The notes: a model not told the origin generated them from the letters alone. Shown: positions 14,601 to 27,823, numbered from the stretch's first letter. The stretch is 64,000 nt of DNA from Eucalyptus grandis (GCF_016545825.1 NC_052619.1:42065682-42129681), one strand, 5' to 3'. Made by a program: numbers and translations.

Positions 14601-17600
14601 TTATCAATTTAATTTTAAATTCTTTGACAATTTATCAATTTAGTTATTTTAATGAATTTTGAATGGAAATTGTTGGTGGATACCGGCAGTTTTATATGAC
14701 ACTATTAATACTGATATTTAAATTTTTATTTTTATTTTTAGAAAATTTGAATCTTTTCTTCTGTTTTTTCTTTTCTTTTTATTTCTTACTTTTCCTTTTC
14801 TTTTTTTTTTTGTTTCTAAGCCAAACGAGGGTCGTTTGATCTTGACTAATTCTGTAGAAAAAAAAAAGAAAGAAAAATAAATAAAATAAAATAAAATTAA
14901 TAAAATGTTCAAAAAAATTAAAAAGAAAAAAGGTCATAAAATATGTCAATGTTTGGTATCCATATCAACGATTTGGGAAATGACTAATTGACAAATCATT
15001 AGAAGATTTAGAAATAAAAAGACTAAAGTGAAATGTTTATAATTGAAATGACACAAATACAATATATTAAAGACTTTTTTGGTAATTGCCCTACTAAACT
15101 AGCACTACCTAGATTGATATTAGACACCTTACATTTTGTATTATTTGATGCGCATCGTGTACTTGGTATTGAAAGCTTATTAGTTTTTGGAATAACACAG
15201 CCTCTTTGTATCCCCTAACATCGCTCCAATTCCATTCATCTTACATTAAATAACATTCATAAGGAAAATTGGTAGCGATTTGCTATAGTAACAGATGTCT
15301 TGTTACAAATCAAAATGACAATGTTTTGAGACAAATCGTAAGTAAAGTAACTAAAATTTTACATGAACAAGTAATGTTCAAGCATCCGATAAAGGTTTAT
15401 TCCTTTCGTTGTGATCCAATTTTATAAATCAACCTTCGTATCTCGCGAAAGTATTCAAGATCAAATTGTTGGTTCCGTCCTTTCGTCCAGATACAGAATA
15501 CAAAAACGAGTTACACATGAAAAGGTTAGTCACAAATGTTTAGTAGTCCCTATACATGGATGTGTGTGCAATAAATGGGGGTAGTTGAGTACAATTTGGT
15601 CTCATCAATAATATGGGTCATATATGTTCATGGACCTCTACACAAGTGGGCTCTACCTAAGTTATGAATATATTTCATTTTCAATTTTTGTATAATATAG
15701 TGTAAAGATTATGTTAGACAATAATTGGCAGTGGAAGAGAAACATTTCCTTAAATCGAATAATTCTCCACACGTGTCCTACCTTTTAAATAGCGCCTAAT
15801 TAAAAAAAGAGATTATTCTGAAGACGAAAGTCTTGCCTCTGAAAAGGTTTTCCTTTCATTGTCACTTCCAAAGTGTAGTTTGACAATCTCACAACCACAT
15901 TTCTAAGTTACAACACCATTGAGTTTATACATTTTATGTTTCTCTCGAACTTTAAAATATTAACCCTCTGTTATAATTTCCGTTCACTTTTGCAATGCAT
16001 GGCTTTTAAGTGGTAAATATGTATTTTCATCTCATTTTTTTTTTCCTAGAAATTTTTCTTTCACTCTCCATTTCAGTAAAGAAATGAAAAATTGACAAAA
16101 ACTTTAAATATCAGATAAAAAAAATAGATAGCGGCAGTAGTATTACATAGTAAGATTGTTGGAGTTGATGAATTATTAATGGGACTAGCAAGGTATTTGA
16201 GAAAAAGAAATGTGATTGAGTAAAAAGGAAAAGGACATCAATATCCAAAAGGTACAATAACAAAAATCGAATGCTCGAGATGTAATTTCAAATGGTGAAC
16301 TGATGCAAGAAAAGATCATCAATTAAAAATTTATAATACAACGCCTTAGATTTTTTGATTAATCATTTTATTTCATGAGCTGAGAGCGTCATTTCCTTTT
16401 AAATTTATATATTTTTAATCATTCACTTTTAACTTTAATTAACCCTTTAAATATACATAATGATAAAAATATTTCGTCATTTGGCCTTTTTTGTGTTTAA
16501 TCTGCGTTTATTCTTTTTTCTTAAAATATTTTATTTAGCTCTATCAAAGCGGCTATACTAGTCAAACTTCAGCTGTCCAATATTACTGTCGATATCCATT
16601 TTTCGCTTATTAGTAATTAAGTCAATTTAATTTTCTCCTATGTTCTATATTTTCATTTCTTTAACAGCAATTAAGGGTAAAAAGAAAAGGCGATTTCGCT
16701 GGGAAAAAATGAGATGACATTATACTTTTATCCCTTAAATTTAATGTGCATTGTACATGCGAATAAAAAAATATAACATTAGAGTAAACAGTTTTAACGA
16801 AATGCAATGTTAGAGGATATCACCTAACACTTAGTTCTCACCTAACACTTAGTTCTCGACAAAGATGTACCAAACCCAAAAATTCGGAGGATTATCCCTA
16901 ACTTTTAAATAGAAGATTTTCACCGAACAAGAGAAAGTAGACATCGAAACGGGGCATTTTCAGGTTAGTATTCAGACATAATGTTGAACCACAGAAGCGA
17001 TGGAGCATCTTGGGTTGGTGTCATTGATTAGTTTGCTGGGGTCAACCGAAGAGGGATTTTGAATCATCGTGTCGACAGACCGATTCCAACCTGAATTGAC
17101 TCTTTCCACGTTCAATGGCTGCTATTGAACGCGCATTTTGAGCCGTGAATCGTGCAGAAAAGAGGGTTCACGAGATGAGAAGCTGGAAAAGATGACTTCC
17201 CTTGCTGGCTCTCTCTCTCTCTCTCTCATCACTTATTTTGAGATAGAAATCGTTGACGCGTCTCAAAATTCTTGCGTCAACAGATCAGCCAGCATTCAAA
17301 TTTTTCCAAAAGAAGAACTTAAATTAAGATTTGAATTCAAATTCAATGTCTAAGAACCATCTTAAATTATCTTTGTTTTCCTTTTTCCTTTTTCCTTTTT
17401 TTTTTGTGTGTGTTTGTGATTATTTGAAAGTGGGGAGAGGAAAGGTACCAAAAAGTTGCATTGCATTGAGACCAATATGTCCTAAACTTTTCATTTGAAC
17501 CTATTTAATCCTAAACATTTTTATGTATTGTTAATCGAGCCTATTTGGAAAAATTTAGGCTGGAAAATTATGATATGGATGGGTTGACTCTTACCCAAGT

Positions 17601-18441
17601 TAAGGCGAATTGATACCAATACAATAAGTATAAAACTTTTTTGATACTTTTCCCGATTTTATTCTAGGCTAGTGTAAAATTAATGGCTTTTATACGAGTC
17701 ACCATCACTAATAACATTAACTATGGATTTATATGCTCATTAACACTTCATCTTGAGCTGTTTATAGAGTGATTAATAAGTTAGTCAACGTATCTTTTAT
17801 GAATCGTGAGCTGGTGACTACAGAAAATACAATTGAGAACAAATCACTAACAACCAACCACTTGATCTATTATATTGATGTCGCGTCGTTGTCAAGGCAA
17901 ATGCTAAGAATTCAACATTTCATCTGAATTATGGTTTTCTTGACTAATCTCCAATTTTCCACTAATCATATAAATTTGCTTAACTTGTAAATTATAATAA
18001 GCCGAGATTAATCCCGCCCTTTAACAACTAATTATATCACGTGGAGGGTTAGATTTAATGCTAACCTGCCGTAATCATATGAAAAAGAGTTGGTATTTTG
18101 CTCAAGAAAGCGTGAAAGAAATACCCGAGAGAAGAGGACGTAAAGGCACATGACTTTGAGATATACGAAGGCCGACCGGATGGGCGTGAGGAACCGATGC
18201 TTGATCCATCCCGCAGCACCTTCTCTCGCTGGTCCGAGCCCATGCTCGAGAACGTGTTCACGTAGGGCCACCGCCCGCCCACGCAGAGCGAACCGCACAG
18301 CAGCAGCGTGCCGAGCCTCGTCGACAGCACCAGCAGGACCACTCGCGCCAGGATCACCGCCGCCAGCAGTCCCCTCCTCCCCAGAAGCTCCGCCACCTGC
18401 AACACAATCCACACATTCTTCATCACATGTTTCTCGAGCTT

Positions 18442-18474
<33 letters not shown>

Positions 18475-19225
18475 CTTCTTCTTCTTCTTCTTCTTCTTCG
18501 TCATGTCGTTGTCAGGGCGTGGACTTGCTGGGGGTGTTCGAAAGATACAAGATCAGGACCAATCTATTAAAGGTCTTGCTACTCACGGAAACATGGACTC
18601 GTGGCCTCTGTCGACTCGGTTAAGCACTATCGCACCTGATTCAAGCTCTCAATCGCTGCTGAGCTTTTCGATTACACCCAGGTATATACGCTTGTGCATG
18701 AAAGCGGTCTTACTTCTCAAAAATCCAAATGGAAGGGAGTGAATGTTCCATGTGAACATGAACCAAATCGTGAATTTTACCAGCTGCTGTGTACCGTGAT
18801 GATCCATGACAATATAATTATCCGTCTAGCGAGAACAGTAATTTGATTTCATAAGAACTCAAAATCACAAACATGGCAAAAAGTTGTCTGAATTTGGTGG
18901 TTTTTCCTGTAATTCAAGGTAACATCTTTCGAATGGAGTGAGAGAGGACGTGGAATTGAGTTACCTCTTGAGGCACTGGAGCTCGAGAGCCAGACGATTC
19001 ATAAAAGAAGCGCACCGCTTCGTCTTCTCTGTCCATCCGTCCCTCGAACTCTCCTCCCGCCGTCCCCGCCGCCGCCGCCGCCCCACTCAGCGGAGGGAAC
19101 ACCGTCTCGCAGATAGCGGCGAGAGCTTCCATCTCTCGCGAGGAGAAGCTGCCCCGGAACAGCTTCTTCTTCTCTCTATCCCCTCTGATTATGCCCTTCA
19201 ACGCGGGATGGCACTCTCTCCCCAT
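11614..19225 (-). CDS. FAO: Long-chain fatty alcohol oxidase, two frame breaks
   Basis: A GMC-type flavoprotein that oxidises long-chain fatty alcohols to aldehydes with release of hydrogen peroxide in the omega-oxidation route. Exons on the minus strand: 19225-18965, 18396-18125 and 13412-11614. With two missing bases restored the protein would be about 777 residues, close to plant FAO length. Exon 1 starts [11 protein letters not shown], an FAO-like N-terminus. Exon 2 holds a hydrophobic membrane stretch ([19 protein letters not shown]). Exon 3 carries the FAD dinucleotide motif [10 protein letters not shown], a cysteine cluster (CGSCGYGC) and the C-terminal HQMGSCRMG and [13 protein letters not shown] motifs. 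Exon 2 loses one G in a G run near 18208, and exon 3 loses one C near 12475, so no single open frame crosses either point. Each break lies in a short homopolymer while the flanks stay conserved, so sequence error is as likely as decay. Confidence 0.88.
13413..18124 (-). other. Large intron 2 of the FAO gene
   Basis: A 4.7 kb AT-rich stretch separates FAO exon 2 (ends SR) from exon 3 (starts [14 protein letters not shown]). Donor and acceptor are in phase 0. It contains poly-T/A tracts, an 18-base tandem duplication near 16825-16855, a (CT)n run near 17208-17227 and a probable small transposon near 17470-17650. No independent gene was found. Confidence 0.75.
18445..18499. repeat. (TTC)n microsatellite in FAO intron 1
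   Basis: Eighteen or so uninterrupted TTC/CTT units lie just upstream (gene sense) of FAO exon 2. On the gene's strand this is (GAA)n inside the 568-base first intron. The length is probably polymorphic. Confidence 0.95.
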
Positions 19226-19305
19226 CTCTCTCTCCGCCGGTGGCGATGAATGGATATGAATCTTTTCGTTAGCAGTGATATGCGCGTCCGTCCGGAGGTG
19301 GATTC

Positions 19306-19313
19306 CTTTTATA
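19306..19313 (-). promoter_or_regulatory. Probable TATA box of the FAO gene
   Basis: The minus strand reads tataaaag about 80 bases before the FAO start codon at 19225. A CT/GA-rich leader lies between. Position and sequence are typical, but no transcript evidence is available. Confidence 0.55.
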
Positions 19314-21734
19314 GTTGAAGTTCGACATGAATATTGCGTAATTAGCTTGTATTACGTTGGCCCCACCACCCATGTAGGGACTCGGTCCATATGGACCAAC
19401 ACCATCATAGCCATCGAATGGGTGGGCCTCACAATGCGACACGCCTGATCAACAACTATAACGATTTGCCTAGACACCAAGTCTATTTAATACCTTCTCC
19501 ATGCGCTCTTGCCCTCAAAACTGACAAGCTATTTGTGTATTTCGGTATCATAACATGAGGACGCAATACACGGGCCATGGTTTTGAATTTATAATCTTTA
19601 ATCTGATGATCGAGTCGAGTCCATGATTCTAAGTTCATTCCATACCGAACCAGCCCGAATGAGGGTTATATATATACATTCTCACTATATGAGAATGAGT
19701 TATTCGAGCATATTAAAAACAGATACTATGTTTACATATGGATGTCTTCCCTCGATTGATCCTTTCTCTATCCTCTTTCACCAATGAGTGGTGACAATCC
19801 TTTATCCTTTCATTTCATTTGGGATTAAGAGGAGGTATAGTAGGACCCGCTTTCTAAATATTTCTCCTTATTTGGAACCCTACTCAACTCCTTTTAGCTT
19901 CTACTAAATTGTGCCGACACGTCCTGCTCGATTTTGCCTTTTGAGTTATGAAAACTTATTATTGTGAGTTAGGGCTAGTTCAAAAAGTACTCTCTGCTTC
20001 CCGGAGCTATAATCTCTCTCTTCTTAACAGTGATAGTGAGTTTAGTGCGGACATGCCACGTTATGGATCTCTATGAGTATTTTTTCATGGCATCATTGTT
20101 ACACAAAATAAAAATAATTCAAGATCACAATAACCTTCATCCACAAAATAAAACAATTCGAAATCATCAGTATTCTTTTTGCCGCTCAATGTCACTTTGT
20201 CGATAGATCGAGACTTGATTTATAACCTTGATTTTTACACAGAAAAAAGAATACGTTAGAATGTTCAATCCAATGATTTGAATCGATCGATAGAAAAAGA
20301 CCGCATCTGTAAATATAAAGTGCATATGCATCTGGATAGAAACTGTAGGTGGAATGTGATGAATGGGGGGCGACATGTGCGAAATAAATCGGATTTGAAC
20401 CCAGTTATGATATAAAGTAAGGTTAATATAATGAAAAACCTAAAATTGGTACACTTGTGATAAATTTATCCAAAAATAATTTTTTGACCATTAAAAACCC
20501 TAAATGGATAAGCCTATGATAAATTTACCCTTCATTAGTTTTTATTAAATTTTACCATCAAATTACTGAGTTAAATGATAGGCGGCAGTGAATAAGTATA
20601 TTAATTTGGGATTTACCCTCCATTTGCCACTATTGTACCCATTTGTAATTTTTCTTGATATTAATCAAATTTAATGGAAATTAATGAAAATAAATTTGCC
20701 ACAAATAACTAGTTTGGGATTTTTAATGGTAAAAAAAAATTAAATTAGAATAAATTTATCACAAATGTACTAATTTAATGTTTTTCTTGAAATTAATCTT
20801 ATGAAGTAATATGAGCTACTTTAAACGGAATATTATTATTATTATTATTATGGTTTTTGCTATCCCTCCTCAAAATAGGGAAATGGGTACGTCACAAGCG
20901 CAACGACCACTTGTGCAAAGGCCCCACTGGAGAAGGGAATTTCTAATTTTCTCACCCATAAATTTTCATAACCACCAAATTTGTTGTGCTCTTGGCCAAT
21001 CAATGAAAAGCCCCCTTTCAGAATACAAGTTCCTTTCACTTTCCCACACTCATTTTCTTTTAGGATACAAGTTCCTTTCGCTTTCCCCCACTCTTTTTTA
21101 GAGAGAGAGAGAGAGAGAGTTGGTTCAGGGAGGAGGACCCATTTGGTTTCCCAGCCGGGGGTAGAGCATGAGGTTAAGAGCTTTCGATACAGAAAGGCAA
21201 CGTGGACGTATCATCTTTCGATTAAACACGGCGGTACGAAGGCGTTGTACAAACTACATACCAATCACGTCCTCATTCATTGCGGTGAACGGGAAAAAAG
21301 GTTGGACCACCGGAGCTCAATCCCCGGGCAGCTCCAGTGTTCGCGAATCATCCTCGCGTTAGGTTTGATCTTTATACCGTCCGTAGGTCGCGCCCCGCGC
21401 TTTCCACCTCGTTTCCCTTTTGGACGTTTAGGACTGTTGGGATTTACCTTCGCGTGAGGCCGTCACTCTTGCGCGGTATTCGCGGCTCATTGGTCCGAGG
21501 TAAGGCGAGCCTTTATCACCGACACCAAAACCCTTTTTATGATGCACGTGTGAGTTACGTTAGGAAAAGTTGAACATTAGAGAGTTGATGGGGCGATCCC
21601 CACCCAGATATATTGATAAGTTTTGACATGAGCTCGCTCTTAAGGATCTCCCCGAATGAAAGTATCGGATTTCTACTGCGCACTTCTAATATCTTAACCA
21701 AGTTGCTAGAGGAAAAGTGCTTTGATGTTAAACA

Positions 21735-22230
21735 AAATCTTAGACCTATTGAATTTGTGTTAATTCAGTTTTAAACACTTTAATTGTACCAATTTAGTCA
21801 CAATTTTTTTTTTTTTACATTTTATCAATTGAGTCTTAAACTTATTAAAATTATTTAAAAATGTCTACGTTAGTGCCGAGCGTGCCACATAAGATAGTTA
21901 ATGATTTCTAGCCAAATTTTGGCATGCCACCTATTGAATTTGTGTTAATTCAGTTTTAAACCATTTCAATTTTATCAATTTAGTTATAATTTTTTTTTTT
22001 ACATTTTATCAATTGAGTCTTAAATCTACTAAAATCACTTAAAAATGTCAACGTCAGTGCCGAGCTTACCACGTAAGATGATTAATGATTTCCCACCAAA
22101 ATTTGTCGGAATGACTTAGTTAGCAAATTGTGAAAAAGTTTATGATTAAATTTGCGCAATTAAAAAATTGAAGATTGAATTGTCATAAGTGTACTATGTT
22201 TAAGACTTTTTTGATACTTTTCCCCATGTA
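21735..22230. repeat. MITE-like element with internal tandem duplication
   Basis: An AT-rich element with phrases shared by several copies in this window ('ttaattcagttttaaac', 'tttatcaattgagtctta', 'gtgccgagc'). A block of about 190 bases occurs twice in tandem (about 21737-21925 and 21930-22085). The right part ends in the shared 'gacttttttgatacttttcccc' type of terminus. It has no coding capacity. Confidence 0.6.
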
Positions 22231-22759
22231 CATATGTATAACACCAAAGCGGTTTTCCTCTAGCCACTTCATGAGATATTAGAAGTGTGCAACACAAATC
22301 CGATATCCTTATCTAGGAAGATCACCAAGAGAGAGCTCAAGTTTGAATTCATCAGCATATCTAATTGGACCCACCACACTAATTATTTGATGTGAAATTT
22401 TTCTAAAGCAATTTACACGTGCATTTCAATAAAGGTAATGGTTTTAGGACCCCCACCCCAAAAAAAAATACAAGAATTAAGGTAATAGGGCTCATCTACT
22501 TTGGACCAATGAGCCGTGTACGGCACGGAGTGACCACCTCTCATGAATATAAATCCCAAAAAAGGGTAACGCCCAAAAAGTGAAGGAAAACAAGGGGGAA
22601 AGTGTCATGAGCAACCAACCTACAAATGAAAAAAAAATCAAACCTAACACGTGATGATTCGGGAACCAGGAAGCCCCCGGGACTTGAGCTCTTCTGGTCT
22701 TTTCCGTTCTTCGCTAATCCCCGCCCTAAGTCCAGGGAAAGGGAAAAAGAAAGTAAAGA

Positions 22760-23010
22760 TAAAAGATAAAAAAATTATTTAAAAAATCACACATTTTAAA
22801 AATTATTAAATATTATTCAAATTATTTACCTCAGTGCCGGTCGTGCCACATGGGGCAGCCGGCATCCACGTCATCAATTTCTAGTTAAAATTGATCGAAC
22901 AGACCTAATTGACAAAGCGTGAAAAAGTTTAAAACTGAATTAACACAACTAAAAACTTAAAACTAAACGGCACAATTATAATAAATTTAGGAATTTTTTG
23001 GCAATTCTCC
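22760..23010. repeat. AT-rich MITE-like copy
   Basis: This shares the core 'cagtgccggtcgtgccacat' and the flank 'aaaaagtttaaaactgaatt' with the elements at 21.7-22.2 kb and 54.5-54.7 kb. It looks like one arm of a non-autonomous element. Boundaries are approximate. Confidence 0.5.
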
Positions 23011-23204
23011 CATGAAAGCACACAATGAGAATACCAATTTAATATATATGAAAAAAAAAAAAATAGGGAAATAAATTTATATGATGAAGAATAGTGGAGA
23101 AATGAAAAGGAAAAAATGGCTAATAGCTAAGTTGATAAGAGATATGGTCCTAGTGGTACTAATGGCAGGTCACCAAATCACTCATGTTGCAATGAAAGTT
23201 ATAT

Positions 23205-23795
23205 TGAAAAAATTATCCAAAAAATCCTAAATTTATTACACTTTTGCCAATTTAATCATAAACATTTTTATATTTTGTCAATTGAGTTCATCTAAAAATT
23301 TTGGTCGAATTTGTTAACATAGACGCTAGTCTTTCTACGTGGTACAACAATCAATGCTGATGTGAATAAGTTTTAATGATCTTTTAATATTTTTGGCCAA
23401 GTGGGTCAACCTTCCAGCCATATGCAAGGCCTGCGGGTGGGGAGCACTTGCCTAGGCCATGCGAGGTTGACCCTCACCTAGGCTAAGGCGGCCTCACCAA
23501 ATCTAGCCTTGGTTTGGCAAAGATGAGCCTTCCCGAGGTGTTCCCTAGCCTAGGCTCTAATTGGCCCAATAATGGCAAGTGGCTGGCCACAGGCAAACGG
23601 AAGAAGGAAAAAAAAAAATTAAAAAAAAATTAAAAATTAAAAATATATTAAAAACTTTAAAAATTATCTACATCAACTCACGGTTTCCAAGAAAATTTGA
23701 CTGGATAGACTCAATTGACAAATTAAAAGTTTAATATTGAATGAGCAGAAGTGCCATAAGTTTAAAGGCTTTTTAGATAATTTTATCAAGTTAAA
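23205..23795. repeat. Fold-back element with GC-rich core
   Basis: The left end (aaattatccaaaaaatccta) and the right end (taggctttttagataatttt in matching inverted sense) form imperfect inverted termini. AT-rich arms surround a GC-rich core at about 23400-23600 with repeated 'gcctag' and 'gaggttgacc' phrases. The same architecture recurs near 36.45-37.49 and 48.0-48.6 kb, suggesting one non-autonomous family. Confidence 0.55.
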
Positions 23796-25032
23796 CATAG
23801 AGATGCCTAGGGGTGTAAATCTATAGTTTAGACCTTGAACGAATTGATTACACGGTGAAAAGAGAAATCTCGGGTTCCACCGTTTTCAGTACAACACATT
23901 TTGTTGTAAATTAATTCGTTATTTAATTCCTAAGTGGTCCACGAATTAGTCATATAAAGAAAGGGTCTTGAATTCTTATTTTGTATCCATGATTTTTCAC
24001 ATTTTATAAGAAAGGGACTAACAGATGGATGGTAATGCATTTTGACAGTAAGAAATTTCAAATTTAATTATATTCTTTATGAAAGCTAAGAATGAGCAAT
24101 GGGAGGGGTTCAATAAACCAAAAAGACAGGATTTTGCAGTGGAAAGAGAAGGCTTTTGAGCCAGAAGAAAGATGGGAATGGGAGGGTTCTGGAAAATGAA
24201 TTTGGAAATTCAGGCAAGGTTTTTTCTGGAAAGCTCCATTGTTAAGGAAAAGAAATGTCATATGGAGGAAAGCAGATGGAAATAAAGTTGAGATCTTTTG
24301 TTTTGGGGAAAGGAAATGTAAGCTCCAGGCTCTTGGGACTTGATAAGGTTTTCTGGGTCGATTATCAAGCAATGAAGAAGACAGCTGGAAAATGGTGGTG
24401 ATGGAGAGAGTGAGAAAATTCGACGGGGTTTGTTAATTCAGTATTTCAGATGCCCTCGGGGTGACTTTCAGCTTCGTTTGAAGTGCCATACGATCGGGCA
24501 ATGTGTACAGCGATGGTTAACTTAAATGATGTGAAATGAATGCCGTAAAGATAGAGGAAGAGTACGTGGCGCGAAACGAGATCCCACGGTTTGCATCCGC
24601 AACATTGAATGAGTAGCACCAAATGATTCATAACCGGGGCCTGCATTTTGAATTCGATCGGGCGAAGCGAAAGAATGGACCACCACCTTACTTTAGAATT
24701 GAAAGTGATCATCAAGGCATTGCTGTCCAGAGAGAGGACTCATTCGGATTGATGACGGAAGACGGTGCAACAGGGAGGTGTCCTTGAGTTCGAATTGGCA
24801 ACTCTTTGCAGAGGATGACAGGGGCATTCAACGCCTAAAATTATGAGGACGAGTGTCCATCTGTAAAGCCAGATGCTAGTTGCCGAGATTAGCCTTTGCA
24901 TTTCCACTTAATCGTTAAGTAGTAGAAGATGGAGTTGTTGTTGGCTGAGAGTCACTTCTTGAGGTGCATATTAGCCTCTCAAATTCTCTCAAAGTAAACA
25001 CATGAGAAAATGGAACAGTCTAATATCTTAAT

Positions 25033-25400
25033 GGGATAATGACACAAATGATTCTTTAACTTTGATCCAAAGTGTAATATAATCCCTAAACTTTCGCTTA
25101 ATATTTAATGTGGTCGTTGAACTTTTAATTTATTTTATATGATTCATCAACTTTTAGTACATGTCTAATATAGTCATTGAATTATATGAAAATATTCAAT
25201 ATTAGTCATTTCATTAATTTAAGACTAGGGACGGCATTAAACATTTTCATTTAATTTAAGAATTAAATTAAACATGTAACAAAAGTTTATGGATACATTA
25301 AACAGATTAAAAGTTCAAAGACACATTGTGCATTAAGCCAAAGTTTATGGAACACATTGAAGATTTTTTTTGAATTCATTGATTATTTGTGTCATTTTCC
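25033..25400. mobile_element. MITE with 20-base-class terminal inverted repeats
   Basis: The left end reads gggataatgacacaaatgat and the right end is its near-perfect inverse (atgacacaaataat on the minus strand). The interior is AT-rich, with repeated 'aaactttt' and 'ttgaactttt' motifs in opposite orientation in the two halves. There is no open frame. It is probably a non-autonomous DNA transposon of about 370 bases. Confidence 0.65.
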
Positions 25401-25899
25401 ATCTCTAAATATAAGAATGAAAACAACGTGTCTCGTGATCGGTGTGCTTCGGACCTTTATAGCACTTCATATGTTCAAGCCCATGAGCTCCTGGCCGATT
25501 CTTTTAGGACATAGCTCCTCCTTTGTTGCCTGTCGAAACAGGTAAGAACCATCGGACCAGCAGTTTAGATGCACCACCGCCTCTCTCAATTTGACAAAAT
25601 TAGTAATGTCGACATGCGTTTTGCCACGGGCTCTTCTTAGATAATCTTAGGTTTAAGTATATGTTTGAAGAGTACCCTTGTATTTTGAAAAATCTCTCCC
25701 TCGTCTTTCTAGTGTATGCTCGAAATAACTAACTCCCATTCAATAGTGACGTACCTACAACCACATTTAATTTGGAGATTGATGAGACGCATGTGAAAGG
25801 TGCACGTCCCTAACATCATCTTGTCATGGACGTGATTGTCACGGGTCTAATCAGTAACCACCGAGGCCTTATTGCAAGTCCTCATCATGCTCATTATTT

Positions 25900-26620
25900 G
25901 GGCCAATTTCATAAAAAGGCACGAATTTTAGGTATTATCCTAAATCTGGCCCGAACTTTATTTTGTTTAAAAAAAAAACACAAACTTTAGATGTTATCCC
26001 AAAACTGACCCAAACTTTATTTTATCTATAAAAAAAAGTACATACTTTAGATGTTATCCCAAAACTAGCCCAAATTTTATTTGAGACAAAATAAAATAAG
26101 TCTATTATAAATAGGCTTCATATCTTTATTTAACTATAAGATGTACACGGTTTTAATATATCATTTTAAGGCAATGTAATCTTCTGCTTCCAACCCAGCT
26201 TTTAACATTGCAAACAACTTGCCTTTTTTCAATTGATCTAATGGCCCTAGCTATGTGCCTCGTCCCCTAGAATGAAGCTACTGAATTATTTTTCCCATGA
26301 GAATCATTTATAAAGTTCACCTTATTGGAGGGTGGACTTAAATTTAACACTTCCTCCAAACACTCGAATGTAGCATCGTTTGCTATGTTGTATATTATTG
26401 TTAATGCGGAAATGCCACGTCGGATGACTGTGGAATGAGGGTTAACAGAGGACCATATTTGGGACACAAGTGAAAGTTTATACATTTTTTTTAGACAAAA
26501 TAAAATTTAGGCCAGATTTAAAACAATACCGAAAGTTCGTGTTTTTTTTAGACAAAATAAAGTTTGGGCCAAATTTGGAACAATACCTAAAGTTGGTGTT
26601 TTTTTTATGGAATTGGACCC
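25900..26620. mobile_element. Fold-back MITE with subterminal tandem repeats, 9-bp target duplication
   Basis: Each end carries two or three tandem copies of a unit of about 55 bases containing 'caaactttattttgtct' or its inverse, so the arms face each other. Terminal sequence is gggccaatttcataaaaa on the left, with the inverse of gggtccaattccataaaaa on the right. Flanks tcattattt and tcattaatt match at 8 of 9 bases. A target duplication of this length fits Mutator-like elements. The family also appears at 50117-50475 and 55919-56359. Confidence 0.7.
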
Positions 26621-27823
26621 TCATTAATTAGACCAAAAGAAGGATGATTTGTCAAGGAAGAAGAACGTCTTAGTCCTCTATCTTCCCTCATAAAGAGTGT
26701 CGTTTAGTTAAAGAATTCCAAGTACCTGCCCTTGTCTTTCCATTTTCAACTTTGATGATCGGGAAAGATCGTAGCATTTCTAGCAAGTTGTCCCACTTTT
26801 TTTTTTCCACAAAAAATTGGTACTTCGATTTAGGGATACTTTGATTGCACTTGCACCATGTTGGCTCTTTATTCATAGGTTGATTTGCAATTTCATTAAA
26901 CTATGTTCGATTCTCAGACGATTATTAAGACTTGCTAATTAGACAAAACGGTTAGGACAAAGTGTACATGATAGGGGTAATGACCAAGCAATTAAACTTT
27001 TCAACTTCATCAATCAAACTAAGTGCCCGAAATTTTCTCAAAGTTATTTCCTTACATAGTGCAAGATCAATCGGAAGCCTAGGTAACCGACAGATGCATC
27101 GAGTCCAAAAGCAGAGACAAGATTGTCACCACGTAAACATGAAACCAGTGGCTCTGAAGAGATGAGTTTCGTGTACAGATGAATCAAACAATCGGCGATA
27201 GAAGAAGAAAATTGACAGCTAACTAATTGAAACAGCATCTCTTGCTTACCTACTTTTGGATTCCATCATCTAATTAGATGTTCATCTTTTTTTCATTCTT
27301 TGATGGGCAAAATCATCAGCTATATACATGTATTACCACCTCGCTCTAGTTTTCAGCAAATGAAAGCGAGACGATGAGTACTCCATACCCATTGGATCAT
27401 GAAATGATCTAAAACCTCGTGTTCGCTTAAACAGGACATAAGCTCCATGTAACAGTGATGTGTCTCTGGACTGACCCTGTACCTGTGTTCCTCTTTGCTT
27501 TTCTTGTGCCGGGGCTGGCATTGTATTTGATTTAAAATTACCAGTTAAAAGTGCATCTCCAACCTCATTTTCTGCTGTAATTACCAAAATTCTATTTGTA
27601 GTTGTCTACAGGACAGGTTCTTGTTATGATAAATAAGAACATTACATTGAGTCATAACAGACCTTCAAATCCAGAAGCAGAAAATGAAGAGCACCATTTG
27701 GGCAGATCATAGTACTAGACAGCCCTTCACCTCCATTGGCAAGAACAAGGAAAAAGATGAGATCCACCATACATGCAGTTCTTTCTGAAACCGGACCACC
27801 AAGGCACGAACCGTTTGTCATGT

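Larger units (their letters stand above)
19320..27800. other. 8.5 kb gene-free region rich in small transposons
   Basis: Between the FAO promoter and the 3' end of the At4g14310 homologue I recognise no intact gene. The stretch holds several AT-rich MITE-like copies (listed separately), an (ATT)n run at about 20830-20851 and an (AG)n run at about 21101-21118. More GC-rich patches at 21150-21560 and 24090-24780 have open frames that match nothing I know. Confidence 0.6.

Noticed and set aside
14718..14912. Minus-strand lysine-rich frame
   Set aside because: It arises from poly-T/poly-A low-complexity sequence in the FAO intron.
21150..21560. GC-richer patch with a plus-strand frame of 158 residues
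   Set aside because: I found no recognisable motif. The frame overlaps microsatellite and leader-like sequence. It could be an unknown gene or decayed transposon, so I did not call it.
24092..24342. Plus-strand frame MSNGRGSINQKDRILQW with a stop, then more open sequence
   Set aside because: It looks weakly coding, but has an in-frame stop, no homology I know and no splice support.
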